A DNA stretch of 64,000 nucleotides, taken from assembly GCA_014376805.1 (NCBI GenBank), contig JACMQU010000183.1, positions 1-64,000 on the forward strand, given 5' to 3'. Both the position numbers and the translations under genes were made by a program. Positions 36,328 to 46,355 of this stretch are shown in pieces (the stretch's first letter is position 1; each line of letters opens with the position of its first letter). Under the pieces are notes generated by a model, which was given only the letters and a program-made list of their open reading frames with translations, did not search any database and was not told the DNA's origin. Source of the DNA: Bacteroidia bacterium. GTDB taxonomy: Bacteria; Bacteroidota; Bacteroidia; UKL13-3.

Positions 36328-38447
36328 TGGAAAGACTGATAACTATTGCACTTGTAGGTAACCCCAATTGCGGCAAAACTTCTTTGTTTAATGCCTTAAC
36401 GGGTATGAACCAAAAAGTAAGCAATTTTCCGGGAACTACGGTAGAAAAAAAAATGGGTGTTAGCCGCATTGGGGCAAACGTAAAATTACAAATAATTGAT
36501 CTGCCCGGAACTTATAGCTTATACCCTAAATCGGCCGATGAACTGGTTACCTATGAAATTTTAAGGAATAAATCAGAAACTAATTTTCCTGATCTGGTAA
36601 TTTTTATAGCAGATGCCTCTAACCTAAAACGGAATCTGTTATTGTTTACACAGGTTTGTGATTTGGGGGTGCCGGCAATTTTAGCACTCAATATGCTTGA
36701 TGTAGCGGAAAGGCGCGGCATTAAATATAATATAGAAGAATTGTCATCTACTTTAGGAGTTCCTGTTATACCTATAAACGCACGCAAGCGTACCGGCATT
36801 ATACAGTTAAAACAATTGTTACTGAGTGAGCAGCCCCGCATGAATGCTGACTTTATAAGCCTTGAGAACGTAGAACCACAATTACTTGCAGAAATAAGCA
36901 GGTTAACAGATAAAAGAAACCATTATGCCGCCTTACAGTATGCTATTAATGCCGCAGATCTCTTAAGTGAAAAATCTAAGCGGATAATTGATATTTTTGA
37001 GCGTTATAAATTTAATGTTAGAAAATTTCAGGAAGAAGAAATATTTTCAAGATATCATTTAATTGACAATGCCGTAAAAAAGTCTAGAATTATTACAACA
37101 CACAATTTAAAAGCATCTCTTACTAAAAAAATAGATGCGGTACTTACGCATCGTTTCTTTGGCTTATCCATTTTTTTAGGTCTTATGTTTCTTATTTTTC
37201 AGGCGGTATTTAGCTGGTCGGCGTATCCAATGGATTTGGTAGAAAAGGGTTTTGCCTGGCTAAGTAATTATGTTAAAAACACTTTACCGGCCGGTGTACT
37301 TAATGATTTGTTAACGCAAGGGATTCTGGCAGGCTTAAGTGGCGTGTTGGTGTTTTTACCGCAAATTATTGTATTGTTTTTGTTTATTGCCATTCTGGAA
37401 GATATTGGCTATATGGCCAGGGTAGGATTTATAATGGACAGGATTATGCGGCCATTTGGGATGAATGGCAAATCAATTGTTCCGTTAATTAGTGGAATGG
37501 CTTGTGCGGTGCCTAGTATTATGGCGAGCAGAAGCATAGAAAATAAAAAGGAAAGGCTTATTACCATTTTGGTTATTCCGTTAATGAGTTGTTCGGCAAG
37601 GTTACCGGTATATACACTGCTCATCTCTATGTTTATTCCGGATTCAGCCACCTGGGGGCCGTTTAACGTGCATGGACTTGTTTTAATGTTAATGTATATA
37701 ATAGGTTTTGCTGCTGCGTTAGTTAGTGCATGGATCTTTAAACAATTTATAAAATCGGTTCAGAAAAACTATTTTTTAATGGAATTGCCTGGTTATAAAA
37801 TGCCGGTAGCCGCCAATATTTTAAGCACACTTTATGAAAAAGCTGGTGCTTTTGTTTTTGGTGCAGGAAAAATTATTATAGCTGTTTCTGTAATTCTATG
37901 GGTTATGGCTTCAACAGGTCCGAGAGAAAAAATGAATGCAGTTTCTTCTGCTTATCAACAACAACTTATATTTATAAAAGACTCCGGTAACAAGGAAGTA
38001 TTACTAAAACAACTCACCTTTAAAAAAAATGCCCAAATGTTGGAAGCCAGTTATGCAGGCCAGTTTGGTAAGTTTATAGAGCCTGCTATAAGGCCATTGG
38101 GCTTTGACTGGAAAATTGGAATCGCCCTTTTAACATCTTTAGCTGCACGAGAGGTTTTTGTGGGCACCATGAGTACAATTTACAGTGTAAGTGGTACGGA
38201 AGATAATTTAGATTCCATTAGAAGTGCTATGTTGCAGGAAACTAATTCACAAACAGGTAAGCCCTCTTACTCTATTGCTACGGTTTTTTCCTTACTTATT
38301 TTTTATGCTTTCGCATTGCAATGTATGAGCACAGTTGCTATTGTAAAAAAAGAAACCGGTGCTGCAAAATGGGCGTTAATTCAGTTTGTGTATATGACAG
38401 TGTTGGCGTATGGCAGTAGTTTGTTGGTTTATCAGTTATTAAGTTAA
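36327..38447 (+). CDS. feoB: Ferrous iron transporter FeoB
   Basis: A 706-aa inner-membrane Fe2+ importer with a GTG start. The G domain (ALVGNPNCGKTSLFN, G1; LPGTYSL, G3; NMLD, G4) fills residues 1-170, followed by a helical spacer and two Gate membrane domains with the conserved Cys of ISGMACAVPSIMASR. A separate FeoC is not present. The length is at the short end of the family. A weak hairpin (TTGGCA-TATTG-TGCCAA, 38454-38470) follows the stop. Confidence 0.95.
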   Translation: MERLITIALVGNPNCGKTSLFNALTGMNQKVSNFPGTTVEKKMGVSRIGANVKLQIIDLPGTYSLYPKSADELVTYEILRNKSETNFPDLVIFIADASNLKRNLLLFTQVCDLGVPAILALNMLDVAERRGIKYNIEELSSTLGVPVIPINARKRTGIIQLKQLLLSEQPRMNADFISLENVEPQLLAEISRLTDKRNHYAALQYAINAADLLSEKSKRIIDIFERYKFNVRKFQEEEIFSRYHLIDNAVKKSRIITTHNLKASLTKKIDAVLTHRFFGLSIFLGLMFLIFQAVFSWSAYPMDLVEKGFAWLSNYVKNTLPAGVLNDLLTQGILAGLSGVLVFLPQIIVLFLFIAILEDIGYMARVGFIMDRIMRPFGMNGKSIVPLISGMACAVPSIMASRSIENKKERLITILVIPLMSCSARLPVYTLLISMFIPDSATWGPFNVHGLVLMLMYIIGFAAALVSAWIFKQFIKSVQKNYFLMELPGYKMPVAANILSTLYEKAGAFVFGAGKIIIAVSVILWVMASTGPREKMNAVSSAYQQQLIFIKDSGNKEVLLKQLTFKKNAQMLEASYAGQFGKFIEPAIRPLGFDWKIGIALLTSLAAREVFVGTMSTIYSVSGTEDNLDSIRSAMLQETNSQTGKPSYSIATVFSLLIFYAFALQCMSTVAIVKKETGAAKWALIQFVYMTVLAYGSSLLVYQLLS

Positions 38448-38608
38448 CCTCTTTTGGCATATTGTGCCAATATCAAAAATTTATGCATATTGCATTTAAG
38501 TGTTTGTTTAACAATGTATTATGAAAATTTGATTGTTTTTTTAACAGATAAACATAACTTTTCACGAAATTTGCAGATTCTACAAAAATCAAAAGGGATT
38601 AAGATAAT

Positions 38609-39472
38609 ATGAGGCAGCTTAAAATAAGCAAACAGTTTACTAATCGGGAAAGTAAGTCTTTAGATAAATACCTGAACGAAATTAGTAAGGTACCAATGAT
38701 AGATGCGCAGGAGGAGGTTGAACTTGCACGCAGGATAAGGGAAGGTGATCAGGTAGCATTAGAACGTTTGGTAAATGCCAATTTACGTTTCGTTGTGTCG
38801 GTTTCAAAACAATACCAAAACCAGGGATTAACTTTAGGAGACCTTATTAATGAAGGTAATTTAGGATTAATAAAAGCAGCTAAGCGTTTTGATGAAACAC
38901 GCGGTTTTAAATTTATTTCTTATGCTGTTTGGTGGATTCGTCAATCTATTTTACAAGCATTGGCAGACCAGAGTAGGATTGTAAGACTACCATTAAACAA
39001 AGTAGGTTCAATTGGCCGTATTGGTAATACCAGTGCCAGATTAGAACAAGAACTTGAACGTGAACCAACAGTTGAAGAAATAGCAGAAGCCATGGATATT
39101 CCCATTCAGGAAGTGGAAAATGCCTTGCGTTCTACCGGTCGTCACCTAAGCATTGATGCACCTCTTACGGATGGTGAAGACAATACACTCTTAGGAATAC
39201 TGGATACCAATGATGAGCCAAGACCGGATGTACAGTTGATAAATGAGTCTTTGCAAAAAGAAATTAACAGGGTAATTTCAACATTGAGCGAAAAAGAACG
39301 GGATGTGTTAAAATTTTATTATGGCCTCGATGGAGGTCCTGCTCATACACTTGAAGACATTTCAGAGAAAATTGGTTTAACACGCGAACGTGTTCGCCAG
39401 ATTAAAGAAAAAGCTTTGAGAAGATTACGTAAATCGAGCAAAAGCAAAATACTAAAAGCCTATTTAGGTTAA
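38609..39472 (+). CDS. Primary RNA polymerase sigma factor (sigma-70, short Bacteroidota type)
   Basis: A 287-aa sigma-70 protein without region 1.1, the form of the Bacteroidota housekeeping sigma. Region 1.2/2 contains [27 protein letters not shown] and [36 protein letters not shown]; region 4 has the helix-turn-helix [28 protein letters not shown]. It recognises the TTG/TAnnTTTG promoters noted here. A strong terminator follows at once. Confidence 0.95.
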   Translation: MRQLKISKQFTNRESKSLDKYLNEISKVPMIDAQEEVELARRIREGDQVALERLVNANLRFVVSVSKQYQNQGLTLGDLINEGNLGLIKAAKRFDETRGFKFISYAVWWIRQSILQALADQSRIVRLPLNKVGSIGRIGNTSARLEQELEREPTVEEIAEAMDIPIQEVENALRSTGRHLSIDAPLTDGEDNTLLGILDTNDEPRPDVQLINESLQKEINRVISTLSEKERDVLKFYYGLDGGPAHTLEDISEKIGLTRERVRQIKEKALRRLRKSSKSKILKAYLG

Positions 39473-39502
39473 AAAAAACCCGGTTTAAAGCCGGGTTTTT
39501 TT
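39471..39502 (+). terminator. Rho-independent terminator
   Basis: ACCCGG-TTTAAAG-CCGGGT flanked by an A-run and eight T, overlapping the end of the sigma factor gene. GC-rich stem in an AT-rich background; may work in both directions. Confidence 0.95.
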
Positions 39503-39674
39503 TGCTGTTTCAGGTGTTAAAAAGTACCCCAAATTAAATAACTATCCCTACTAATATTTATCAACTAAAACGTATTAATTGGAGACTTATGGGTTTCTTT
39601 TAATGTTAAATTCATGTTAGTTCAGCTCACAATAATTAAGCAAAATATTCTTTTATACTGAACCTGTAATTTCA

Positions 39675-39682
39675 TAAATTTG
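39675..39682 (+). promoter_or_regulatory. Candidate -7 promoter element (TAAATTTG)
   Basis: An exact TAnnTTTG ending 18 nt before the ATG at 39701. No TTG at the expected -33. A start codon upstream at the in-frame TTG 39680 would lie inside this element and is therefore rejected. Confidence 0.35.
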
Positions 39683-39700
39683 ATAGGTAAAGATGAACAG

Positions 39701-41599
39701 ATGAGAAAGAAATTAGTGAGGTCACTATTTGTTATACTGTTATTGTTGTGTTCAGCTATTAATACGCTTAAGGCACAGTACAGAAGCGGCTATGATTATT
39801 ATTATGCAGGTCTTGATATGTTGAACCTACATAATTATGCCGCCACAATTTTAATGATGGATAGTGCCGAAGCCGGTGGCGTTGATCTTTTTGATCTCTA
39901 TAACCATAGAGGTATGAGTTACTATAACCTGGGGCAGTATCAACTTGCATTAGACAATTATAACGCTATACTTAAAAAAACAGCACGCTATAAAAGTGCC
40001 TCTGTAAATGCAGCCAATGCCTATTACAAATTAAGTAATTTAATTATGGCCGAAAAAATTGCAATGGATCTTATCTATCAAAAAGTACTGGATGAATATG
40101 CTTATAATATTATCGGGAATATTAACTATAGCAAGAAGCAATATAAATTGGCAATAGATAATTATAGTATAGCCATGCAACTGGATAGTCAACTCTCCTC
40201 ACCATATTATAATTGTGGTATAACCTATTATGAACTTAAGCAATACGACTCTTCCATTTATTATCATCAAATTGCCAGAATTTTAACTCCGGATGATACA
40301 GAAAACTTATATGGTCTGGCACTTGCATTAAGCAGTGTAAAACGAACAGACGAAAGCCTGAAGATCTGCTATGAGATACTTTCACGAGACTCGTTGCATT
40401 ACAAGTCTTATGCGGAGATTGGTTATAACCTGATGCAGGAACCTAATTACAACCCGGATATTGTATCTCCATTTTTGCAGAAAGCTATAACTATGCAACC
40501 ACAGAATACAGGGTATGCATTTAATAATTTAGGGGATGTTTATTTGCGTAAAGGGCTTTATGAACAGGCTCTTATCAGCTACAACAAAGCAATTCAATCT
40601 AATGCCAATAACCCTGAGGCTTATAGCGGAAGAGGCGATGTTTACCGCGATAGTGCTAAATATGAAAATGCAATTCATGATTATATGATTGCGCTATACC
40701 TTGATCCGGAAAATAGTAATGCAAGTCTGGCACTTGGTGGGATGATGTTGCGGATGAACCGGTCTGCTGAGTCTGATAACTATTATAACAGGTACAAAGA
40801 ACTTACACCGAACAAAGAATATGCTTCAAAAATGATGAATAACGCAAGAGGCTATAACGAACTTTTAACCGGACAATATGAGAAGGCGCTGCAAAGCACT
40901 TCCCTTGCGCTCTCCATAGATCCGGATTATGCATTTGCGCTCAACAATAAAGGTATGGCATTTGCAAGGCTTAAGTTTTATGATAGTGCTTTTTATTATT
41001 TAAACAGGTCTGTATTTATTGATCCATATAACTCTTTTGTGTACCATAACCGCGCTTATGTGTATGCTAAAACGGGTAATACAGATATGGCGTGTAAGGA
41101 TCTTAAACGGTTATCTGAAATGAATTATCCGCTAAGAATAGATGCTGCACTGTTTGTTTTGAACCAAAAAAAATGCAAGTATAATTTTAGCAACAGAACT
41201 GATACAATGCTGGTAAAATTTGATGATGTATTGATAGCTGTAAAACGTGATATAGTTATAATAGAAGAGGGTAGAAAAAATAATGGATTTGCAACCTCTA
41301 CTAAAAACTTAGCAGCTTCAGCAAACGTTAATTTTGAAAAGCTGGATGTGATCCAACTTATTGCACCCAACCCGGCAACAGATGAGTTTACTTTGCAGTT
41401 AAAAGGCCGGTTTGGCAAACCATTTATGGTAAACATTGTGGGGATGAACGGGCAGTCTTACAGGCAGTATAATTTTTCTGAATTACAAAAAAGTTCCTTT
41501 AACATATCATGCCGAGAGTGGCCTGTAGGTACTTATGTGATTTTATTAACTGCCGAAAATAAGGAAATTGGCAGAAGCAGAATTGCGGTAATTCGTTAA
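39701..41599 (+). CDS. TPR-repeat protein with T9SS sorting domain
   Basis: A 632-aa secreted protein. Signal peptide (LFVILLLLCSAINTLKAQ), about ten tetratricopeptide repeats from residue 30 to 475 (for example AFNNLGDVYLRKGLYEQALISYNKAI), and a type-A T9SS sorting domain in the last about 75 residues (IAPNPATDEFTLQL ... YVILLTAEN). TPR proteins at the surface usually act as scaffolds. A TPR protein with a T9SS anchor is uncommon outside Bacteroidota. The ATG at 39701 gives the best signal peptide. Confidence 0.85.
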   Translation: MRKKLVRSLFVILLLLCSAINTLKAQYRSGYDYYYAGLDMLNLHNYAATILMMDSAEAGGVDLFDLYNHRGMSYYNLGQYQLALDNYNAILKKTARYKSASVNAANAYYKLSNLIMAEKIAMDLIYQKVLDEYAYNIIGNINYSKKQYKLAIDNYSIAMQLDSQLSSPYYNCGITYYELKQYDSSIYYHQIARILTPDDTENLYGLALALSSVKRTDESLKICYEILSRDSLHYKSYAEIGYNLMQEPNYNPDIVSPFLQKAITMQPQNTGYAFNNLGDVYLRKGLYEQALISYNKAIQSNANNPEAYSGRGDVYRDSAKYENAIHDYMIALYLDPENSNASLALGGMMLRMNRSAESDNYYNRYKELTPNKEYASKMMNNARGYNELLTGQYEKALQSTSLALSIDPDYAFALNNKGMAFARLKFYDSAFYYLNRSVFIDPYNSFVYHNRAYVYAKTGNTDMACKDLKRLSEMNYPLRIDAALFVLNQKKCKYNFSNRTDTMLVKFDDVLIAVKRDIVIIEEGRKNNGFATSTKNLAASANVNFEKLDVIQLIAPNPATDEFTLQLKGRFGKPFMVNIVGMNGQSYRQYNFSELQKSSFNISCREWPVGTYVILLTAENKEIGRSRIAVIR

Positions 41600-41758
41600 G
41601 TAATTTAGTAAGCTAAACTAATAAAATGTAATGTTGGCTGAACCAAAAGGTTGCCTCATCATACACCTTATTTAGTGTTATAAGAGGCTATAGTTCAATA
41701 ACTGCAACAGCCTATTTAAGTACATAGAAAATAAATTTCTGATGCTTACAATTTAATT

Positions 41759-42583
41759 CTATTGTGTATTAAAACTGCCTTTGGTTTTAAAGGTGGTAGA
41801 AGTAGGTGTATAGCTCAGATCACAAAATGAAATTTTATATTTTCCAGAACCTTTTTCAATTTGTTCTATATAAATTTTGCCCCCGTCTTTAATACGATAT
41901 CTCTCAAAACTGTACCTTATAAACATAGAAATACTTCTTTTGTTATGTTGCTCAAAATTATATGCATTTACGGTATAAATACCATTTACCGGCTGTTCAT
42001 TAAAATCAAAACTATAATCACATTGGCCACTAATAGTGGCAAGACTTGCTATAATACCATAACTGCCCAAATAGGCATATACAGAGCCGCTATAGGTTGT
42101 TCCAACGGTGTAAGAAAATCCATTATCTGTTATCTTTCCGGCAGGTAAAACACACGGTGCTACTGGTGGTTTGGAAGATGGAACGGTGAATGAAATAATA
42201 TTCCCTTTTACACTTCCAAAACTATTGGCGGCAAAAGTTTTAAAATAATAAGTGCTATCTTCATCAAGCCCGGTTACAATAGTGGCAAAGTTATTTTGGC
42301 TACTGTTAAAAAGTAACTGATTACTAATTTCAGATGGGTTTGGTTGGTTGTCGAAACATAAACCCGCTATTTCAATGTCACTGCCTCCTTTTGATACAAT
42401 ATGGCTGAATACTACTACACTATCGAATGATAACAGGTAAATGCTATCGGTTGAAATAACCGGTGTTTTGCCTTTAAAATCATCGAACAGGTCGAAAGGA
42501 TCTTTATCACATCCCGAAAAAAGGATAATGCCTATTGATAATATAATCAGCAGGTATTTTATTTCAAAATATTTTTTCATCAT
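41759..42583 (-). CDS. Lipoprotein with fibronectin type III-like domain
   Basis: A 274-aa protein with a signal peptide and lipobox LFSGC (Cys25). Residues 40-135 form a fibronectin-III-like unit ending GLDEDSTYYFKTFAANSFGSVKGNIISFTVP. The C-terminal half is another beta domain of unknown type. It lies 13 nt downstream of an outer-membrane barrel gene, so the two form an operon and may work together at the surface. Confidence 0.75.
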   Translation of the reverse strand: MMKKYFEIKYLLIILSIGIILFSGCDKDPFDLFDDFKGKTPVISTDSIYLLSFDSVVVFSHIVSKGGSDIEIAGLCFDNQPNPSEISNQLLFNSSQNNFATIVTGLDEDSTYYFKTFAANSFGSVKGNIISFTVPSSKPPVAPCVLPAGKITDNGFSYTVGTTYSGSVYAYLGSYGIIASLATISGQCDYSFDFNEQPVNGIYTVNAYNFEQHNKRSISMFIRYSFERYRIKDGGKIYIEQIEKGSGKYKISFCDLSYTPTSTTFKTKGSFNTQ

Positions 42584-42596
42584 ACAGCTTAATTAA

Positions 42597-43217
42597 TTAA
42601 TCAATATAATACATTACCCCTAATTGAAATTTCCATAATTGCACGGGTTTAAAACTTACAAGATCTAAATTGTAACTTTTACCCATACCAAATGAAAGAA
42701 GAACATTATCTCCAATTTGGGTTGAAGCACCAATGTTGGGGAACAAACCGATAAATAAAGAGCTCCGGGTAACATCGGCACTTCTAACGGTTTCAAAATA
42801 AGTGTACTGGTGATAATTAACTATATTCATCCCCGCATCTAAACCAATTGTGGGAGAAAAATTTCTGTCAAGAATTTTATAAGCGAAGGTAGCTGTTAAT
42901 GGAATTACACGGTATGCGTACCAGATATCATAGGCCGGTAGGTATTGCGCAGAACTGCTTCCTGATTGTGTTCCGTAACTAAAAAAAGTATCCTGCCGGG
43001 GTGAAAAAGAATAATATCCAAGGCTAATTCCCCATCTGAACTTGTCATCAATTTCGGCATTATTGGTAATAAATTCAAAACCAACCGTGGGTTTAAACAC
43101 ATAACCCAGGTCTTTAACCGGTTTTATATAAGATACCTGCACGCCTATTTGAGAAAAAGCACTTGATGATATACATAACATGATAACAAATAGGGTTAAG
43201 TTATAGAATTGTTTCAT
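42597..43217 (-). CDS. Outer-membrane beta-barrel protein
   Basis: A 206-aa protein with a signal peptide (cleavage near AFSQ) and alternating hydrophobic strands ending in WKFQLGVMYYID, the aromatic last strand of an 8-strand barrel. No specific family recognised beyond generic OM beta-barrel. It leads a two-gene operon with the fibronectin-like lipoprotein. Confidence 0.75.
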   Translation of the reverse strand: MKQFYNLTLFVIMLCISSSAFSQIGVQVSYIKPVKDLGYVFKPTVGFEFITNNAEIDDKFRWGISLGYYSFSPRQDTFFSYGTQSGSSSAQYLPAYDIWYAYRVIPLTATFAYKILDRNFSPTIGLDAGMNIVNYHQYTYFETVRSADVTRSSLFIGLFPNIGASTQIGDNVLLSFGMGKSYNLDLVSFKPVQLWKFQLGVMYYID

Positions 43218-43316
43218 TGCTTATTTTTTATATTGTACAAATAAAAGGTTTTAATAATTAAATTTTATTTTAAAAGGATCTCGTTGCTATTTATTTTTAT
43301 CATCAATAAAATAAAT

Positions 43317-43345
43317 TTTTTATTGAATGTTGCGCTCAATAAAAA
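43317..43345 (-). terminator. Weak AT-rich terminator after the kdp operon
   Basis: TTTTTATTGA pairs with TCAATAAAAA around a 9-nt loop, 25 nt after the histidine kinase stop codon. The stem is nearly all A/T and followed on the minus strand by an A/T run, so it is a plausible but weak intrinsic terminator. Confidence 0.4.
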
Positions 43346-43369
43346 CAACAATTGGGGCATTCAGTTATT

Positions 43370-45097
43370 TTAGATATTAAGTGAAAAGCTGAATTTGCTC
43401 CCTTCACCTATTATACTTTCTACCATAATTTCACCGCCTTGCGCTTCAATAAATTCTTTACTTATTGAAAGGCCTAAACCAGTTCCCGCTTTGCTGCTAC
43501 CCGGAATCTGAAAGTATCGGGTGAAGATCTTATCTTTATATTTTGCCTCTATTCCTTTTCCATAATCTTTTACTGAAAAAAGCACCGTATCATTAATCTT
43601 ACTTACCTCAATTAGTATTTCACTATGCTCTTTTGAATAACGAATGGCATTGGTTAACAGATTAATCAATACCCAAGCAGTTTTCTCTGTGTCTGCTTTC
43701 ACGGATGGTAATTGGTCATCAGCCGTAACATTTAATTTAATGCTTTTTTGATCCGCCTCCATTTTAACAGCTTCAAGGGCATAATGTAAAATTTTGTTTG
43801 GATCACCCGATTGAATGTTTAAATGAATATTACCGGTTTCAACTTGCGATAAATTAAGAAGTTCACCAATAATTTTTAACAGCCTGTTGCTATCTTCTTT
43901 AATGCTCGTGATCAGTTCTTTTTGATCATCGTTTATAACTCCCGTATTTTTGTTTTCGAGTAATTGTAAACTTGCCTTAATAGCTGAAATGGGAGTCTTT
44001 AATTCATGCGAAATCGTGGCAATAAAATTGGTTTTAGCAAAGTCTAATTCTTTAAAGGGTGTGATGTTATTTAATACAATGAATAGACCAATATGTTGAG
44101 CTTCTTTTTCGCCCGTGGGTATAATCGAAATATTTACTATTTCCTTTTCAAAATAGCTTTCTTTATTATCAGCATAGATTTTTAAAGGTTTATTATTTTG
44201 TATTTCAATATTGCGTTCGTTAATCAAACTTTGTAAGAGCGATCGCATCAAATCATTTGTTAAGGCAATGTCCTGTGCGGGTTTATCAATTAAGTCTTCT
44301 GCTTTAAGGCCTAAAATTTTAAGCGCCTCATCATTAACAAATAAAATTATTTTATTTTCATCAAACCCAATTACCGGATCATGCATGTTGTTAATGAGCA
44401 TTTCTATTCTCTTCTTTTCAAACATAAGTTTGGCAAGGTTGCTACTATTATATTCCTGAAGTTTTTCAGCCATAATATTAAAAGAAGTAGCAAGTTCTCC
44501 AAATTCATCATCCCTTTCAAAATTAATACGTTCCTTGTAATTCATGGAAGCAATTTGTTTAATGCTTTGCGTAAGTTCTTTAATAGGATTTGCAATATTA
44601 CCGGGTAAATTAAAAATAAGAATGAGCGAAATTACAAAACAAAAAGTTCCTGTGAGGGCAATTAACAGAGTGGAATCAGTTGCCTGTTGTTTGGCAACAT
44701 TACTTTTGCGTTCTATAGCCTGCATATTAAGAAGCATAATATCGGTAAGATCTTTTCTGATAAACAGGAGTAGCGATTCATCTTTTCGATAGACTTTCAG
44801 TTTTTCAAAATCCTGTGCTAATTTTTCTGTCAGTTCTTTTTCACCAATTTCGGTTATGTTATAATTTTGTTTTGCCAGATTACTTTCAAACTTATTTAAA
44901 GCATTTTTATTTGTTTCAACTTCGTCTAAAGCGATTAACATATTTCTTGTATAATCAAGGGTATTGTAATTGGCCACGAGAATATTATTTGTAGCAGCCG
45001 ATAGGGCATTTATTTCTCTTGCTCCTAAGGCTGCAAGCAATATGATAAGGATAAAAAGAGATCCTATTCCCAAAAGTAATTTCGCCTTTATTTTCAT
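43370..45097 (-). CDS. PAS/HAMP sensor histidine kinase of the kdp locus
   Basis: A 575-aa membrane kinase. Two hydrophobic segments (residues 6-24 and 143-165) enclose a periplasmic helical domain; then HAMP (about 165-220), PAS (about 230-345), HisKA with SHELKTP (phospho-His364) and a HATPase with NLLTNAIRYSK and GTGLGLSIS. It overlaps the truncated KdpD gene by one base (TAATG), so both are made together. It probably replaces the kinase half of classical KdpD and phosphorylates the NtrC-type regulator at 52758; that pairing is inferred from locus order. Confidence 0.88.
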   Translation of the reverse strand: MKIKAKLLLGIGSLFILIILLAALGAREINALSAATNNILVANYNTLDYTRNMLIALDEVETNKNALNKFESNLAKQNYNITEIGEKELTEKLAQDFEKLKVYRKDESLLLFIRKDLTDIMLLNMQAIERKSNVAKQQATDSTLLIALTGTFCFVISLILIFNLPGNIANPIKELTQSIKQIASMNYKERINFERDDEFGELATSFNIMAEKLQEYNSSNLAKLMFEKKRIEMLINNMHDPVIGFDENKIILFVNDEALKILGLKAEDLIDKPAQDIALTNDLMRSLLQSLINERNIEIQNNKPLKIYADNKESYFEKEIVNISIIPTGEKEAQHIGLFIVLNNITPFKELDFAKTNFIATISHELKTPISAIKASLQLLENKNTGVINDDQKELITSIKEDSNRLLKIIGELLNLSQVETGNIHLNIQSGDPNKILHYALEAVKMEADQKSIKLNVTADDQLPSVKADTEKTAWVLINLLTNAIRYSKEHSEILIEVSKINDTVLFSVKDYGKGIEAKYKDKIFTRYFQIPGSSKAGTGLGLSISKEFIEAQGGEIMVESIIGEGSKFSFSLNI

Positions 45098-46233
45098 TAT
45101 GATAGAATTACAATATCAACATCTGTTCCCGTTAGTTTTTTAAGTAACTGGTCAAACAGCGTATTGTTTAAAATAGATTTTAAAAGATTAGACTCAGGTT
45201 TGCCAATGCAGATGGTCGTAATCTTATTCTTTACAACAACTTCCAACATAATTTGTGGTATGTTGTTGCTTTCAATTTTTATTACCTCTGCTCCAAGCTC
45301 ATTAGCCAGCTTATAGTTATTTATAAGATATCGTTGTTTAACCAATGAAATCTTAGTAGAACTTTCTGATGGTGTTTGTACATAAAGCATAAGCCACTTA
45401 CTATTGTAATAATGCGCAAGCCTTGCTGTTTTACGGATAATTGTTTTTGCAGCTATTTCATTACTGCTGATGCAAGCTAAAAATCGTTCCTGCCTAAGTA
45501 TAATATTTTTTGGAATTTCTGTTTCAACTTTCCTGAGTACCTGAGTAGCCACTTCTTTTAATGCCAATTCGCGGAGTTGAAGAATATGTTCCGGCTTAAA
45601 AAAATTTTGCAGGGCTGTTGCTATTTTTTCTGCCTGATAAATTTTCCCTTCTTTTAAGCGCATTATCAATTCATCGGCAGTTAAATCTATGTTTACTACT
45701 TCATCTGCCAATCCAATTACTTTATCGGGAACGCGCTCTCTTACTTCTATTCCGGTTATTTCTTTTACATGTTCATTGAGGCTTTCAATATGTTGAATGT
45801 TTACAGCGCTGATCACATTAATTCCTGCCTCTAATATCTCAAGTACATCCTGCCAGCGTTTTTCATTTTTACTTCCTTCAATATTGGTATGAGGCAGTTC
45901 ATCTATTATTACCACTTCAGGTCGTAAATTAATTACTGCCTGCATGTCTAACTCTTCAAGTTCTTTACCTTTATAAAATAATTTGCGTCTCGGTATAACA
46001 GGTAGCCCGGCTAACAGATCGTGCGTCTCTTTGCGGTTATGTGTTTCTATAAATCCAATTTTTACATCAATACCATTTCTTAACAAAGCATGAGCCTCTT
46101 GTAACATCCTGTATGTTTTGCCCACACCGGCACTCATACCAATATAAATCTTAAACTTACCTCGCCTCGACTTTTTAATTAAGTTTAGGAAGTGTTGTAC
46201 GTTTTGTTCTTTAGTTTCTGCTTCTTCCGGCAT
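45097..46233 (-). CDS. kdpD: Truncated KdpD: sensor and Usp domains only
   Basis: A 378-aa protein. Residues 20-220 are the KdpD N-terminal domain with GMSAGVGKT (Walker A, 32-40), ELPHTN and RWQDVLEILEAGINVISAVNIQHIESL. Residues about 240-378 are a Usp-like domain. The membrane DUF4118 and kinase parts of classical KdpD are absent; a separate kinase follows with one base overlap. I chose ATG 46233 because the longer frame opens with a TTG at 46278. Expected role: cytosolic K+/ATP sensing that tunes the adjacent kinase. Confidence 0.9.
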   Translation of the reverse strand: MPEEAETKEQNVQHFLNLIKKSRRGKFKIYIGMSAGVGKTYRMLQEAHALLRNGIDVKIGFIETHNRKETHDLLAGLPVIPRRKLFYKGKELEELDMQAVINLRPEVVIIDELPHTNIEGSKNEKRWQDVLEILEAGINVISAVNIQHIESLNEHVKEITGIEVRERVPDKVIGLADEVVNIDLTADELIMRLKEGKIYQAEKIATALQNFFKPEHILQLRELALKEVATQVLRKVETEIPKNIILRQERFLACISSNEIAAKTIIRKTARLAHYYNSKWLMLYVQTPSESSTKISLVKQRYLINNYKLANELGAEVIKIESNNIPQIMLEVVVKNKITTICIGKPESNLLKSILNNTLFDQLLKKLTGTDVDIVILS

Positions 46234-46355
46234 GTGTTGTTTTTTGTTGACAAACCTTTTAACTTTGCTGCTTATCAAATGTAAATCTTACCAGTTTTTA
46301 ATTCTATACACAACCAGTTTGCAATTAAGCATAGTTTAATTACTCAAATTATTTT

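Noticed and set aside
38454-38470. Hairpin after feoB as terminator
   Set aside because: Only a 6-bp stem and no T-run; mentioned with feoB but not called.
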